Source of the DNA: Isoetes taiwanensis
Lineage: Eukaryota > Streptophyta > Lycopodiopsida > Isoetales > Isoetaceae
NCBI GenBank assembly: GCA_021234155.1
Contig: JAJEKV010000034.1
Location: 12,538,234 to 12,602,233 of the forward strand
Direction of reading: 5' to 3'
Length of the DNA stretch: 64,000 nucleotides
The translations under genes and the position numbers were made by a program. Positions 54,224-64,000 of the stretch are shown one piece after another (positions within the stretch are counted from its first letter, which is position 1; each line of letters begins with the position of its first letter). The notes under the pieces were generated by a model. The model saw only the letters and a list, made by a program, of their open reading frames with translations. It was not told where the DNA came from and searched no databases.

Positions 54224-56763
54224 ATGGAGTCCGGACGACATCTCCTTATTCTTTTGCTCTTCTTCGCCGGACGAGACTGCATGGTAATTCCTCTTTCCAA
54301 GAGCGATATGGAAATATGCACCAACACGGGGGACGAAAAAAACCTAAAATGTGGAAAGAAGCTGCTTCTGGCGCTGGTAGTACCTTCAGGGAGAGTAAGT
54401 GCCTGTTCTTCTTTGGTTTTGTTACTTTCTTTGACGTTCTGAGTTTTTCTTGATGTTGTGGAGTCTTGTGATTTTTTTTAGACAATGGAAGGTAAAGCAA
54501 TGCTAACTGAGTTTATGGATAAGACGGCTTCAACCACCTTCCAGGTAAGACAGGTCAATGGAACAATGATGCTCGGGCTAGCCAAAAGTGCAAATACAAT
54601 TATTTATCCCACAACTTATGTCCAGGTAATTTTCAGTTGACCTACGTTCCATCTTTGGGTTGGTTGATATCGATTACATTTTATACTACAGGACGTGAAT
54701 GGCGATCCTTGGGAGGAAGCGATTCTTGCCAGGTCCTGCAAGAACAAGGATGATGGTAAAGCAACATGTGGAACGTAAGTTGCAGTAGACATGCTTAAGT
54801 GCTTGCTTTTTATCACATGCAACAATTTCCTTCCTAAGTAGAACATTGATGTTTTAAGCTTAGAAATGTCAAGAGGAGGAGAGAAGTAAAACAATTAAGG
54901 AAGTCGGCAAGTGTATAACTTATGGATTTGACTTAAAAGATCTAGGTCAATAATTTGAGTCAGCGCAACAATATAAGGGCTTTTGCTTGTGAAGAATTCA
55001 TATGCCACTAAAGTTAGGCTGGTGAATGCAATAGAGATTGTTGTATAATAACTGTTCGAACTTGGAATAACGAAGCAGAAGTGTTTGTAAACTGAGGGCC
55101 ACCACAACAATTGATGCTGCAATAAGCTTGCAATAATAAGCAAAAGCAACATGACCTGAGCCTTTGATTCCTTAAGCGCAAAGGGCCGGAATACAAATCA
55201 TTCTTGAGAAGTTATTGAATGCAAAAGTTTTTGCTGTTTATTAATAGTACATGACAAGCACAATGAATTATATAGCAGTAATTTGATACGCACAAGGCAC
55301 TCTGTGTAGCTTATAATAGACATAATGTTCATGTTAAGTCATTCTTCCATGCTATTTTTCAGATCCAGAAGTGTACTAGTATCGATTAGTGTATATGCAT
55401 ATATCGTTAGCAAAGCGGTAATTGATCTAGAAAGGGATCTTTCGGTTTAGATGAGTGCACTCTTTTATTGTCTTGTGACTAGATGCTCTCTTTTGTAGTA
55501 GGATTTTTAGACCCGGGTCCATGCAAGGACAAAGACAATTCTGCTAAAATTTGGTTTGCCATATTTCAAGGTATGGCAGGGATTAAACACAAGTTTGCAA
55601 GCTCAGATGACATAGGGTGTACTGATAGAAGGAAAAGCACTATAGGCAATAGTGACCTTAGGTGAAAGCTTTATCAGATTAATGTTCTCCAGTTCTGGAG
55701 TAGATAAATAGTCATATTTCATGTTTTGGAAATTTTGCTATGAAAGCTCTGGTCATGTCCAAGCATTCCATTCTATTGTCAAAATAGACTTGCCTTCAAT
55801 AGGCAACAAACCGAATATTTTTTGCCCGCATCAAAGAAACAATCTGCGGTAAATATTTTGACCAAGCCACTATCTTGACCAAGACAAATCATATTCATGC
55901 ACCAAAAGATCAGGTTTCTGGGCTTTTTTGTCAATTTAATGTTCTTATTTTTCGTAGATAAGAACTATTACCATGCTAGCTTATTTGTAGGGCTCAAGGA
56001 TGAAATTCCTATTGTTAATGTTGTAATTGCAAGAGATGTTTAGGCATTCACGATTCGTTTTAACATGGGAGAGGGCTTGTGAACTAGGTTAATGCAATGG
56101 ATAACGTATGGAGGCACCAAATCACAAATAAATAGGAGTGCTAGTGAATATTATCTGAAAAATAGATACGTTTTAATTTTCCTCATGGCATTATATAACA
56201 AAGAAGTAATATATTTATATTCTACCAATTCTATGCAGATTGTACCTCAATAACAAGGTTGTTCCAGGAAGTACAGTAAGTTTCAATTGGAAGCTCTTGT
56301 AGACTTTTACATTCTGAAAGACAAATCTCTCTCTTTCAATGTTTAGCATGCAGGGTGGCAAAACCTCTTATATTCTATTTTTATGCATGTCTTTTGAGAT
56401 AAAATCCACCTAATTTTTCCGGTGTCTTTCCTTCAAATATGTTTTTATAAAACAACATACCTACTAGTCAGTGGAAGATTATTTCCTTTGTCTAAAATAG
56501 GATGCAATGCCACCTTCATGTACAAAACTTGGATTCATAAGGGGGTGATTCATAAAGGGGTAAATATTAAATGAACATCATTCAACATTCAACATTCATT
56601 GTGTTCACGTGTTTTAATATAGGAAATCTTTTTAAATCTATAGAGAATTTGTATAAAGAACATTGATGTCACTTATGGTTACAACGTTATGGTGTATAGG
56701 GATGGTGTTGTACATGCGACTTCGGGAAGAAAAGGCATTTTCGAGGGCAGACACCCCCATGTG
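54224..56763 (+). CDS. HAP2: HAP2/GCS1 gamete fusogen, N-terminal exons (partial)
   Basis: HAP2/GCS1 is the membrane protein on male gametes that fuses gamete membranes; it is a class II-type fusogen. Exons: 54224-54394, 54482-54625, 54692-54774, 56239-56275, 56700-56763. All introns are GT-AG, phases agree and the 166 codons have no stop. Residues 1-20 are signal-peptide-like (LLILLLFF). LSKS (24-27), Cys32 and Cys43 and VPSG (53-56) match the HAP2 N-terminus; AKSANTIIYPTTYVQDV (91-107) matches the K-S-x-x-Y-x-x-x-Y-x-x-D-V region; Cys121, Cys131 and the CCTC cluster (148-151) with Cys166 match its first Cys-rich segment. The in-frame GTAAGACAG at 54544-54552 is read as coding. The fusion loops, stalk and transmembrane segment lie beyond the window or are lost. 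Start: first ATG with a signal peptide. Identification is by remembered family pattern. Confidence 0.82.
54775..56238. other. HAP2 intron 3
   Basis: 1,464-bp intron (GTAAGT...ATGCAG), far longer than introns 1-2 (87 and 66 bp). It contains a copia RNase H-like scrap at 55560-55665. No other feature was recognised. Confidence 0.6.
55560..55665 (+). pseudogene. Copia RNase H fragment in HAP2 intron
   Basis: The plus frame reads GIKHKFASSDDIGCTDRRKS then TIGN, which resembles the Y-S-D-S-D-W-A-G-C-x-D-x-R-R-S-T-S-G-N motif of copia RNase H. The conserved Trp-Ala is lost. It is short and isolated, so it is a relic at best. Confidence 0.4.
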
Positions 56764-57360
56764 GTAATAAGAATTGCTTATATAAATGTTAACATAATCT
56801 AGTTGTATTCACTTTTTGCAGAGTCAAATGCAACATTTTCTTGCTTCTTGATTAGCATATGAGTGTTGAAAAGTTAAAGTCATATTTGATCTATTGTCTT
56901 TAAGCTATAAACTAGCATTATTGTCAAAACTGTGCAATTGTTGGGGAAGATTGTGTATATTTTTGTGTATCTTGAAGTAAATTTTTCTTTTGTTGTCCTA
57001 GAAGGATTGATGAGATAGGATCACATCTCAAGTTTTAGATTTGACCTTAACCATCGCTATTCTTGAAGGATTGTCAACTGGGCAAAGGAAAATGTCGTAT
57101 CAAGATAATTAAGAGGTTTTAACTTTGCTTTGGTTCAATAGATCACTTACGAAGCTTTAGGTTTATCCAGTCTCAACAACAATTTCATTGATGAATGAAA
57201 TGAATGAAACTTGTAAAATGATCCAGATAATTGGAGATATCTTTCATACTGGCCCTTAGCACATGCATTGTGTGGATTTCTCTCATTATACTCAAGGATT
57301 AACTCATAAGGGATCCTCATTACCCCTTGAAATATTAAGCAACATGTGTGTGAGAGAAAT
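56764..57360. other. Sequence after HAP2 exon 5
   Basis: AT-rich intronic-type sequence. I looked for the next HAP2 exon (Cys/His-rich, then the conserved HAP2-GCS1 domain) and found none here. TGAATGAAATGAATGAAAC (57193-57211) and GAAATGAAATGAAATTTG (57357-57374) resemble the short tandem tails left at LINE 3' ends. Confidence 0.4.
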
Positions 57361-57377
57361 GAAATGAAATTTGATTA

Positions 57378-58205
57378 TTATGTTTGCGAGACCGTCACGT
57401 TTATAAGACGTTCAACTTGTATATTCAACATTATAAAATAAATCGCATTAGTCTCTCCTACTTCCAACTCATCTACGTTTAAAATTCTTAAAACATCATC
57501 CTTACGCTCTAACATATCAATGATACATCTCTCAATATGTGATTCTGGAGAATTAAAGAAAGTCGTCAACGTATCAGCGCATACATTATACCTCTCTCGA
57601 ATATCTCCGTAAGCAGGACAACGCAGAAGTACATGTTCCTCATCTTCAAGAATCCCTGTCTCACATATCTTGCATAGTATAAGCTCGTGAGGAATGCCAT
57701 TCCACCTGCTTACTTCAACACCAAGCCTATGTGCACTTTCGACCTCATCACGCCTATGCTTCATAAAATCCCTACGCCAAATACTTTGCCTCCTACAATG
57801 TAGGATGAGTCCTATAAAACTCCCTTTTAACTGCCCCATCTCTCCATGTCATCTGAAGAACATTTATTTTGACCCATGTGTGGATATCATCTTTATACAA
57901 AGCTAAACCATGAGTATCCATTCCTCATCGTGCCATCCACTATGTGGCGTCAGCAAACTAGCCCTTAATTCTTTCATATTCTTTCACACAAAGCAAGCGA
58001 TCCCTCCATGGCCTTTTAGCCTCCATCCCTTATTATGCCACACAGAATGCAATAGCGTAAAACCATTTATGTCCGGCAGGCCTTTTTCTTCACTTTCACA
58101 TGTTTCTAGGAAAAATAGAACATCAATATCATCAAACATATCTTTTTAATATATCAGGTTTATATTAGTTTTAAAGCTGTTTATATTCCAACACATTAAC
58201 CTGGC
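57378..58205 (-). pseudogene. LINE copy 1 ORF2 remnants
   Basis: The ORF2 start reads LMCWNINS-like sequence right after the ORF1 stop, then DIDVLFFLETCESEEKGLPD with the catalytic Glu region of the endonuclease; stops follow (about 58145 and later). At 57839 the frame becomes MGQLKGSFIGLILHCRRQSI and continues to a Cys/His motif (LCKICETGILEDEEHVLLRC) and the protein end. The RT is deleted between them. Confidence 0.7.
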
Positions 58206-58217
58206 GGTCACATATTC

Positions 58218-59127
58218 CTATGCTGTTTGTTCCTCTACAACCACCTTGCCCTTACGCCATAAAGCTTTCTTCCCTTCTTGCCTTGCATCTCTGAACCTTT
58301 GCAGCTGTTCCTTATGCACTTGCAATTGAGTTTTGGTAAGATCTTCGTTGCTCCATACCGCTTTCCCTTTCAAGCGTGCCCGTTTCCTCAACACAGATAT
58401 TTTAGCTTCTCTAGAATGGAATTTGACAATAACATGTCTCCCTTTATTGTGATCTTTGCCGATCCGAACACTAATACCTGCATCCTCAATCTGCAGATTT
58501 TCTTGAATGAATGATGAGACTACTTGCTTGGTATTTTCAATTCGTTTTACGGGGCCGACTAAGCAAAGATTAAAGCTCTTGCTTTCTTTTCTGCTCTTCA
58601 ATGTAAGAGTTTAGCTGACTCTTAACATCGACAATGTCACAATTTTTTGCTTCATCATATCCATTTATTTCATCTTTTTCTACACTGTCAATCATTTCCT
58701 GCTTGAACTTTTCAAATTCAGTCTTCATAGCAGTCTTAAATTGCTCAACTTCGTTGAGAATTTGCTTTTTACATCCCTCAATCTCAGTTTGAATATATGA
58801 TAGAAGGAAAGTTTTTAAATCACTAACCATACCTTGCACCGCATTCTCCATCATTCTCCATCGATTGTTTCATCAGCGGCGGGGATCCATCCATTGCCTC
58901 TTTCATTTGGCCCCTCTTTCTTTGCGAGACGGATCCATTTTAGTCACTCCTTCAATCCCTGTGTTTGGCCCAATTGCTGCAACAGATGTTTCTGCCAATG
59001 TCGAAAGCTCTGAACATGTCGGGCCAATAGGCCCTGACACACCCATGTTAGTCTTCACAGGCCCACTCCCTTGAAGCGCACCATCGATTATTTTAGTCCC
59101 TTTTGCCTTTAGTGTGCACGATGCCAT
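58218..59127 (-). CDS. LINE copy 1 ORF1 (broken into three frames)
   Basis: Minus frames from right to left: 58903-59127 (N-terminal, Gly/Thr/Pro-rich), 58570-58854 (a helix-rich coiled-coil-like segment, EVEQFKTAMKTEFEKFKQEM) and 58218-58601 (RRM and C-terminal domain, RHVIVKFHSREAKISVLRKR, LKGKAVWSNEDLTKTQ). This coiled coil-RRM-CTD order is that of L1-type ORF1, a trimeric RNA-binding chaperone. The second and third frames overlap in different phases, so one frameshift separates them. Confidence 0.65.
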
Positions 59128-59149
59128 AACCTAACACGGCGATTCAAAG

Positions 59150-59275
59150 GCCCAAAGAGAGAGAGAGAGGGAGGGAGGGAGAGGAGAGGAGAGGGAGAGG
59201 GAGGGAGGGAGAGAGGGGGAGGAGGGGAGGGGGGGGGGGGAGGGGAGGGGGGAGGGGAGGGAGAGATATGAAGTG
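59150..59275. repeat. Polypurine (GGGA/GA)n tract
   Basis: About 115 bp of almost pure G+A on the plus strand, including GAGAGAGAGAG, repeated GGGAGG and a run of 13 G (59231-59243). On the LINE's sense strand it is CT-rich and sits at the 5' end, like a 5' UTR tract. G-runs could form quadruplexes. Confidence 0.85.
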
Positions 59276-59279
59276 AGGT

Positions 59280-61560
59280 GAATTGTTTTATTTAGTCTTG
59301 TTAGACCATCGGGCCTATAAGGCCAGAATGTATAATCTTAATACATCAAAAATCAAATATGTCATCATCGGGGCAAACACTCATCATCGAGTATTTAGCC
59401 CGTCACTCTCCTCCATCTCATCTCCACTAGTTTCAATAGCATGTCTAATTGCTACTTTCATTATTTCCATCGGTTCTAGTAGAAAGCTACCTACTATTGT
59501 AGGCGGCATATAAAAAAACTGGTTTAAATTAGACACTTTAATGCCAAACTTATCTCTCAATGCTTGGTAAAATTTGGACATGCCGTGCTTAGTCTTCTAC
59601 CTCATCACGATCGCATGCCACCAAGTCCGGTACTCTGGCGTATGTTAAACCATCTTCCTACTTCTACACCCGGTGGTGGTATTTGAAGTCGCATCCTGCC
59701 AATTGCATGTCTCTTGGATAGGGAAATATTCTTATTTATAGCACCATAGGATTCATTTCCCTCTTATAATGTGCCATTTTGACACCGGGTGCATACCAGA
59801 CTTTTTCCCGAACTTTTTCCTGAACCCATTCCCGAATTCTATTTTTATTTCTTGCCAAGTCTTGTATCAATATCCCCCATTTCCATAACCCGACTATCCC
59901 ATCGCATACCATCCTTTGTCAAATGTTGCCTTGGGGAATAGCCTTGGATAGCTCTCTTCATCCATGTTTCCTATTCTGCTAAGATAGGATAAATATCTGC
60001 ATAGAGCCTCCCATTCTAATTGTATCATCTCGCATTCTGCCAAAGTCATGTCATATGTGGTTTGCATTTTAACCTCAAGCTCACTGTATAAGAACTTTTT
60101 CTATATCCTTTCTATTTTCTGCCATAACTTCAAGGAGAGTCCAGGGCCCCAAACTTCACAACCATATAGAACCACCCATTTGCACTAAAGATTTAAATAG
60201 TGCCCTTTAAATAAAGTTCAAATATCAGCTTTTATACCTTTGTTTTTGCATGGCAAACAATGCCTTTATTCCACCATTAATCCTTTACTCCACTATGTGA
60301 TTCCAACAGAAATGTTTATCCACAATAAGCCCCAAGTACTTATATAAGTCTGTAATCTCCATCACCTCTCCCTTGTATGTAAATGAATAATTTTTATTTA
60401 GATTAGTCCCAAAGAGCACGATCTTAGTTTTATCTAGATTCACTTTCATACCCATTGCATCACAAAAGCTTCCTAATGTATGCAAATGCTTTGTTGCATA
60501 CCTTCCCTTGCGGACACCAAGGCGATATCATCTGCATATAATAATATCACGAATCACATAACACGCAAGTTCAGCTCCTCTCCCACATGCAAGTGGATAT
60601 CCACCTCTCTAAATCATCTATAAAAATACCAAAAGTGTGTGGTGGACACCACCCTTGTTTGACTCAATATTGCTCTCCACACGCTCTTTACATTGACCAT
60701 CAAGTGGAAAAGACAACATGACTAATACCTTCTGATATAGTACTCGCACTGCACTTTTCGGGTGTCTAGGGACATCTATACGCTCCAAACTCTCCTACAA
60801 GTTATCCACTGGATACCATATCGAGCGCATTAGAAAATCTCTGAAGCACGCAAGCGGTGGCTTTTCGAGTCCCTTTGATTTGTATCCATCATCGCTCTAA
60901 AAGTGAATAAATGGTCAATGGTGCATTTTAAGGTCTAAACCACTGCACGGCCTTTAGCAGCACATCATGTTGTTCAGCCCAAATACTTATTTTATTCTCC
61001 AAAATAGTGGCAAAGAGTTTTGCAAATAAGTTACTTACCATAATCATACGGTAATTATTCGGGTCTCGAGCATCGTCTGCTTTATGAATAGGGACAACTC
61101 TGCTAACTTGCCATGCTAGTGAGAAACCCTCTCGCACTGCAGTATTAAACATCTCTGTTATTTTATTGGCCACCCCTTCACCTACCCATTTAACCATTTC
61201 AGCCACGGACCCAAGGAATCGTTGCTCTTCTATTAGCAAGTTTTCTAACCCTTCACGCACATCATCTTTTGATTGATATGAATACGATCTATATTGACAA
61301 GTGCATGGTGCCGCACTACTCCAGTAATAGAGATATGTGTGATTATTGGCACGTGGTCTGATTCCTTCCTCACATCTAACACATGCAAGTATGTGACCTG
61401 CTCTACAAGATGCTCAGATGCAATAAAGTAATCCACTATACTCTTACCTTTGCAAGTGCAATGATGGGTGTCTGGAAATCTCCTTATGCCATTATAAATT
61501 AATAAATTGAGTCCATACACATGCTTAACAAATGGTTTCCCATTGCGGTAGGCCATTTGT
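59280..61560 (-). mobile_element. LINE copy 2 (5'-truncated, internally deleted)
   Basis: Minus strand order: endonuclease C-terminus (61245-61556), RT (60285-61260), C-terminal region (59384-60280). The endonuclease end runs almost directly into a mid-RT leader, so the inter-domain linker is shortened. It abuts LINE copy 3, and the 3' end near 59280 abuts the polypurine 5' end of copy 1. Confidence 0.7.
59384..61556 (-). pseudogene. LINE copy 2 ORF2
   Basis: Endonuclease end: GKSIVDYFIASEHLVEQVTY and KESDHVPI, the SDH catalytic motif. RT: SRVVPIHKADDARDPNNYRM and SNLFAKLFATILENKI (60928-61260), the YADD active site at 60527-60538 (LLYADDIALVS), then FCDAMGMKVNLDKTKIVLFG and YKYLGLIVDKHFCWN (60285-60485). 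The C-terminal region (59.6-60.2 kb) includes LYGCEVWGPGLSLKLW-like sequence in broken frames, and ends in 59384-59581. Many frame breaks make it inactive. Confidence 0.75.
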
Positions 61561-64000
61561 CTTTATGCGGGGTTATCAATCCCATCTGTCAATTCCGACT
61601 CATATTCATCCATCGATCCATCCAAACCGGGATCACCATTCTTTGCTCACTAAGGAGGCTGTTTCCCGGCCGGTTCTCTGGATTAAAGTCACTGTTTCAC
61701 TTTCGACAAGCATCATATGGTATGGAGTTTGAGTCTTTACACCTAATTTTTGTACACAAAAACCGTTTCTGTATTTTCTCTATTTGTTTCCATAGGCAAT
61801 TATGCAGACCTGGCCTCCAGACTTCATATAAAACAACCGATTGGACCAACACTTTATAAATATACTCAAATTCTGAACAAAAACCTTTCCACAGTTTCGT
61901 TGCATGGCATACAATGCTTTCAAACCTCCATTTGTTCTCTACTCAATACACTTGTTCCATCTAAAATTCTTATCTATTATGAGCCCAAGGTATTTATAGC
62001 TATCCATGGATGCTATTAACTCTCCTCTATAATAGAAGTCATTATTCTGCCGAGACCCAACTGTCATGACTTTGGTTTTTGATATATTCACCTTCATACC
62101 TGTTGCTTCACAGAAGTGTTCTAACACTTTAAGGTATCTATGGATTCCTGCTTTCTCCTTTGAGCAAAGTACGACATCATCTGCGTATAAAAGAAGAGCA
62201 TGTACATATCCAGCTATCGTTACTCCGGTACCTCCATTGTTTAAAATCCACCTCTCCAATCCATCTATAAAGAGACCGAACAACGTGGGAGATAGTGGAC
62301 ATCCTTGCTTCACCCCACATTACTTACGGCTTGAGCACTACATTCGACATTAAGAGAAAGACAACTCCACAATTACCTTCTCATATATTCTCTTACGTTT
62401 GCATCCGCGATATTCAAGCTGGAATATTAAAGGCGGTTCATTCTTTCCCATAAGTGCTCTCTAGGCACCAAATTTAAAGCTTTACTAAAATCCACAAAGA
62501 TCAAATATAAGGGCTTTTTCTTACCTTTGACAGCATCCATAATGGTTCTGAGGGTCATCAAATGACCAATTGTAGACCTCTTAGGTCTGAAACCAGCTTG
62601 TCCCTTAGCCCGCAAGTTTTTCTTCTTCGTCCAATCATTTATCTTAAATTCTAAGATAGGCGCAAAAGTTTAGAAAACACTACCAACCAAGATGGATTAC
62701 GCAATTGTTGATATCATCTTACCTCCTCCTTTGGGTATGGGAATTACCCGGTTTACCTGCCATGTTTTTGGAAAACCATCTCTTATTGCAGCATTCAACA
62801 TCCGTATGATAGGCTCTATAAACTCATCCCCTGCCCATTTTAGCATTTCTGCCACCAGATCATTTGCATCCACTGCTTTGCCATTAGAAAGTTTACTTAA
62901 CCCTTTCGCCACATCATCTTCAGTAATAAACTACACAGGTGTTTGCTGCTCCATTTGTATATTAGCCTCTATATCTTTTTGCTGATATAGCTTCTGCACA
63001 TGGCGGAGTAATTCCATTGCCCCAATATCAAAGTTCTTTGGTGTTTTCTTTTTCAATCTATTCCAAAATGCTTTGGGCTCTCTGGTCAAATCCATAGTGT
63101 GTTGTTCTTGCCTACAGCTTAGAAATTCCATCTTCTTCCTCCTGATTAATGCAACATAAGCTTTCTTTTCGAGCTTCTTATCCTCCTTACATGCCATCAA
63201 ATACTTTTTCCGTTTGTCCTTACATTCTTTGTCAAACCAACTGTTACCATGAGCAAAAACTTTTTTAGCTTTGTTAAGTAAGATATTCTGGATAAGACTA
63301 TCTAGTTCTGATACATGCTGCACATCTTTCAATTCATGTAATCTTGACTTCATAAAGTCTCCTTGTATTTGCTTGATCTTTTTACGATCTAATCGATACC
63401 ATCCTTGCAATCTTCTTTGAGTTTTCCACAGATATATATCTGAGTTAGATGAAAGGACACAAGTACATGGTCAGACTCAGGTTGCTGATCCCAAACATGT
63501 AAGGATTTTATTCTTCTGGCTGTTTCTTCTCCACAAATAACATAATCAACTACACTTTTACCTCTGCAGGTACATTTTCCTGATCCCAAAAACCTGTCTA
63601 ACCCATTTAGAATTCTCAGTTCTAAACCATTGCACATGTTAAACAAATATTTTTCCCATTTGTGTTGTATAAGTTGTATCTTGAACTTCTTACCCAACCA
63701 ATCTTACTATCCTCTTCATCCATTTCTTCCATCGAGTGGGTTCCCTTCTTGTTTAAAATTGCCGCTTGCCTGTTAGATGTCCTGCCATTGAAATCTCCCA
63801 TCACTATTACATCTCCTTTTTTCTGAAAATTGGAGGATGACTTGTTCTAATTGGAATAACGGATCTATCCTGTCAGAGTCTCCCTGACCATATGCTTTTT
63901 TGTGAATTGGTGCATAATAGCAACTGGCTATAAATACGAGTTTCTGACCCATAATCTCTACCCACAAGTATTGTTGAGAGTTCATCTTAATCTCCCTGGT
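61560..64000 (-). mobile_element. LINE copy 3 (extends past the right edge)
   Basis: Minus strand; the best-preserved LINE here. It covers endonuclease, RT and part of the C-terminal region, and its 5' part with ORF1 lies beyond 64000. Its 3' end is cut near 61560, where copy 2 begins, so copy 3 is either truncated or joined to copy 2. Confidence 0.75.
61570..63985 (-). pseudogene. LINE copy 3 ORF2 (endonuclease-RT)
   Basis: Endonuclease: FIASCYYAPIHKKAYGQGD and MMGDFNGRTSNRQA (GDFN motif, 63773-63804), then GKSVVDYVICGEETARRIKS and ESDHVLVSFH (SDH, 63389-63697). A long linker (62931-63410, 159 codons) has KTPKNFDIGAMELLRHVQ. RT pieces: LSKLSNGKAVDANDLVAEML and TWQVNRVIPIPKGGG (62697-62912), GQAGFRPKRSTIGHL and LIFVDFSKALNLV (62427-62615), then MKQGCPLSPTLFGLFIDGLE and the YADD site at 62176-62187. 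Breaks between pieces are few, so decay is less advanced than in copies 1-2. Confidence 0.8.

Larger units (their letters stand above)
57361..59280 (-). mobile_element. LINE copy 1 (internally deleted)
   Basis: Minus strand: purine/pyrimidine-rich 5' end (59150-59280), ORF1 (58218-59127), ORF2 endonuclease start (57840-58205), then directly the ORF2 C-terminus (57378-57839). The RT domain is missing, so a deletion of more than 2 kb joined the endonuclease to the tail. Same clade as LINE copies 2 and 3 and the GC-rich LINE. Confidence 0.75.

Noticed and set aside
54544-54552. GTAAGACAG as a mini-intron inside HAP2 exon 2
   Set aside because: Nine bases is far below intron size, and the frame reads through with residues that fit the exon.

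Overview
The window looks like a repeat-dominated stretch of nuclear DNA from a land plant. It contains Ty1/copia and Ty3/gypsy pol remnants with plant-type primer-binding sites, a plant-type L1 LINE, GT-AG introns with short exons, and the 5' half of a HAP2/GCS1 gamete-fusogen gene. No rRNA gene, genuine tRNA gene, CRISPR array or bacterial-style operon was seen. I cannot name the species. A non-seed plant such as a fern, lycophyte or bryophyte is a guess from the repeat style and the unusual LINE clade.

Layout. 0-5.3 kb: two tandem copies (991-2284, 2285-4682) of a repeat with a tRNA-derived head. The second copy is interrupted by a 1,071-bp element with perfect 25-bp terminal inverted repeats (3271-4341). 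5.4-10.2 kb: a decayed gypsy protease/RT leader, degenerate repeats and little else. 10.2-15.3 kb: a GC-rich LINE on the minus strand. 15.3-20.2 kb: a series of local duplications, one pair about 98% identical. 20.2-24.6 kb: a minus-strand copia element with about 175-bp terminal repeats, each carrying a tRNA-like module with A and B boxes; gag is missing and pol is broken. 24.6-29.5 kb: mostly non-coding, plus an unrecognised reading frame and the first copy of a minisatellite-bearing repeat. 29.5-31.2 kb: a gypsy-like LTR followed by a PBS. 31.4-32.25 kb: an AT-rich satellite. 33.6-40 kb: a plus-strand L1-type LINE with both ORFs broken and the RT active site changed to YHDS. 40.7-42.3 kb: the second copy of the minisatellite repeat.

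From 42.4 kb the window becomes more gene-like. There is a minus-strand coding-like block with a PAM2-type motif (one in-frame stop), three phase-compatible terminal exons of an unrecognised plus-strand gene (43861-45347), and then mostly intergenic DNA with small repeats. HAP2/GCS1 starts at 54224. Its first five exons (166 residues) splice cleanly and stay open to 56763. The rest of the gene is not in the window; the DNA downstream of exon 5 holds at least three antisense LINE copies (57.4-64 kb) of the same clade as the GC-rich LINE.

The genes do not form a functional cluster. The observations most worth following are the HAP2 gene with a LINE-filled intron or truncation, the tRNA-like (Pol III-type) module in copia terminal repeats, the uncharacterised three-exon gene, and the PAM2 segment. 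Splice sites, repeat boundaries and identities were judged by eye; no alignment or database search was run.
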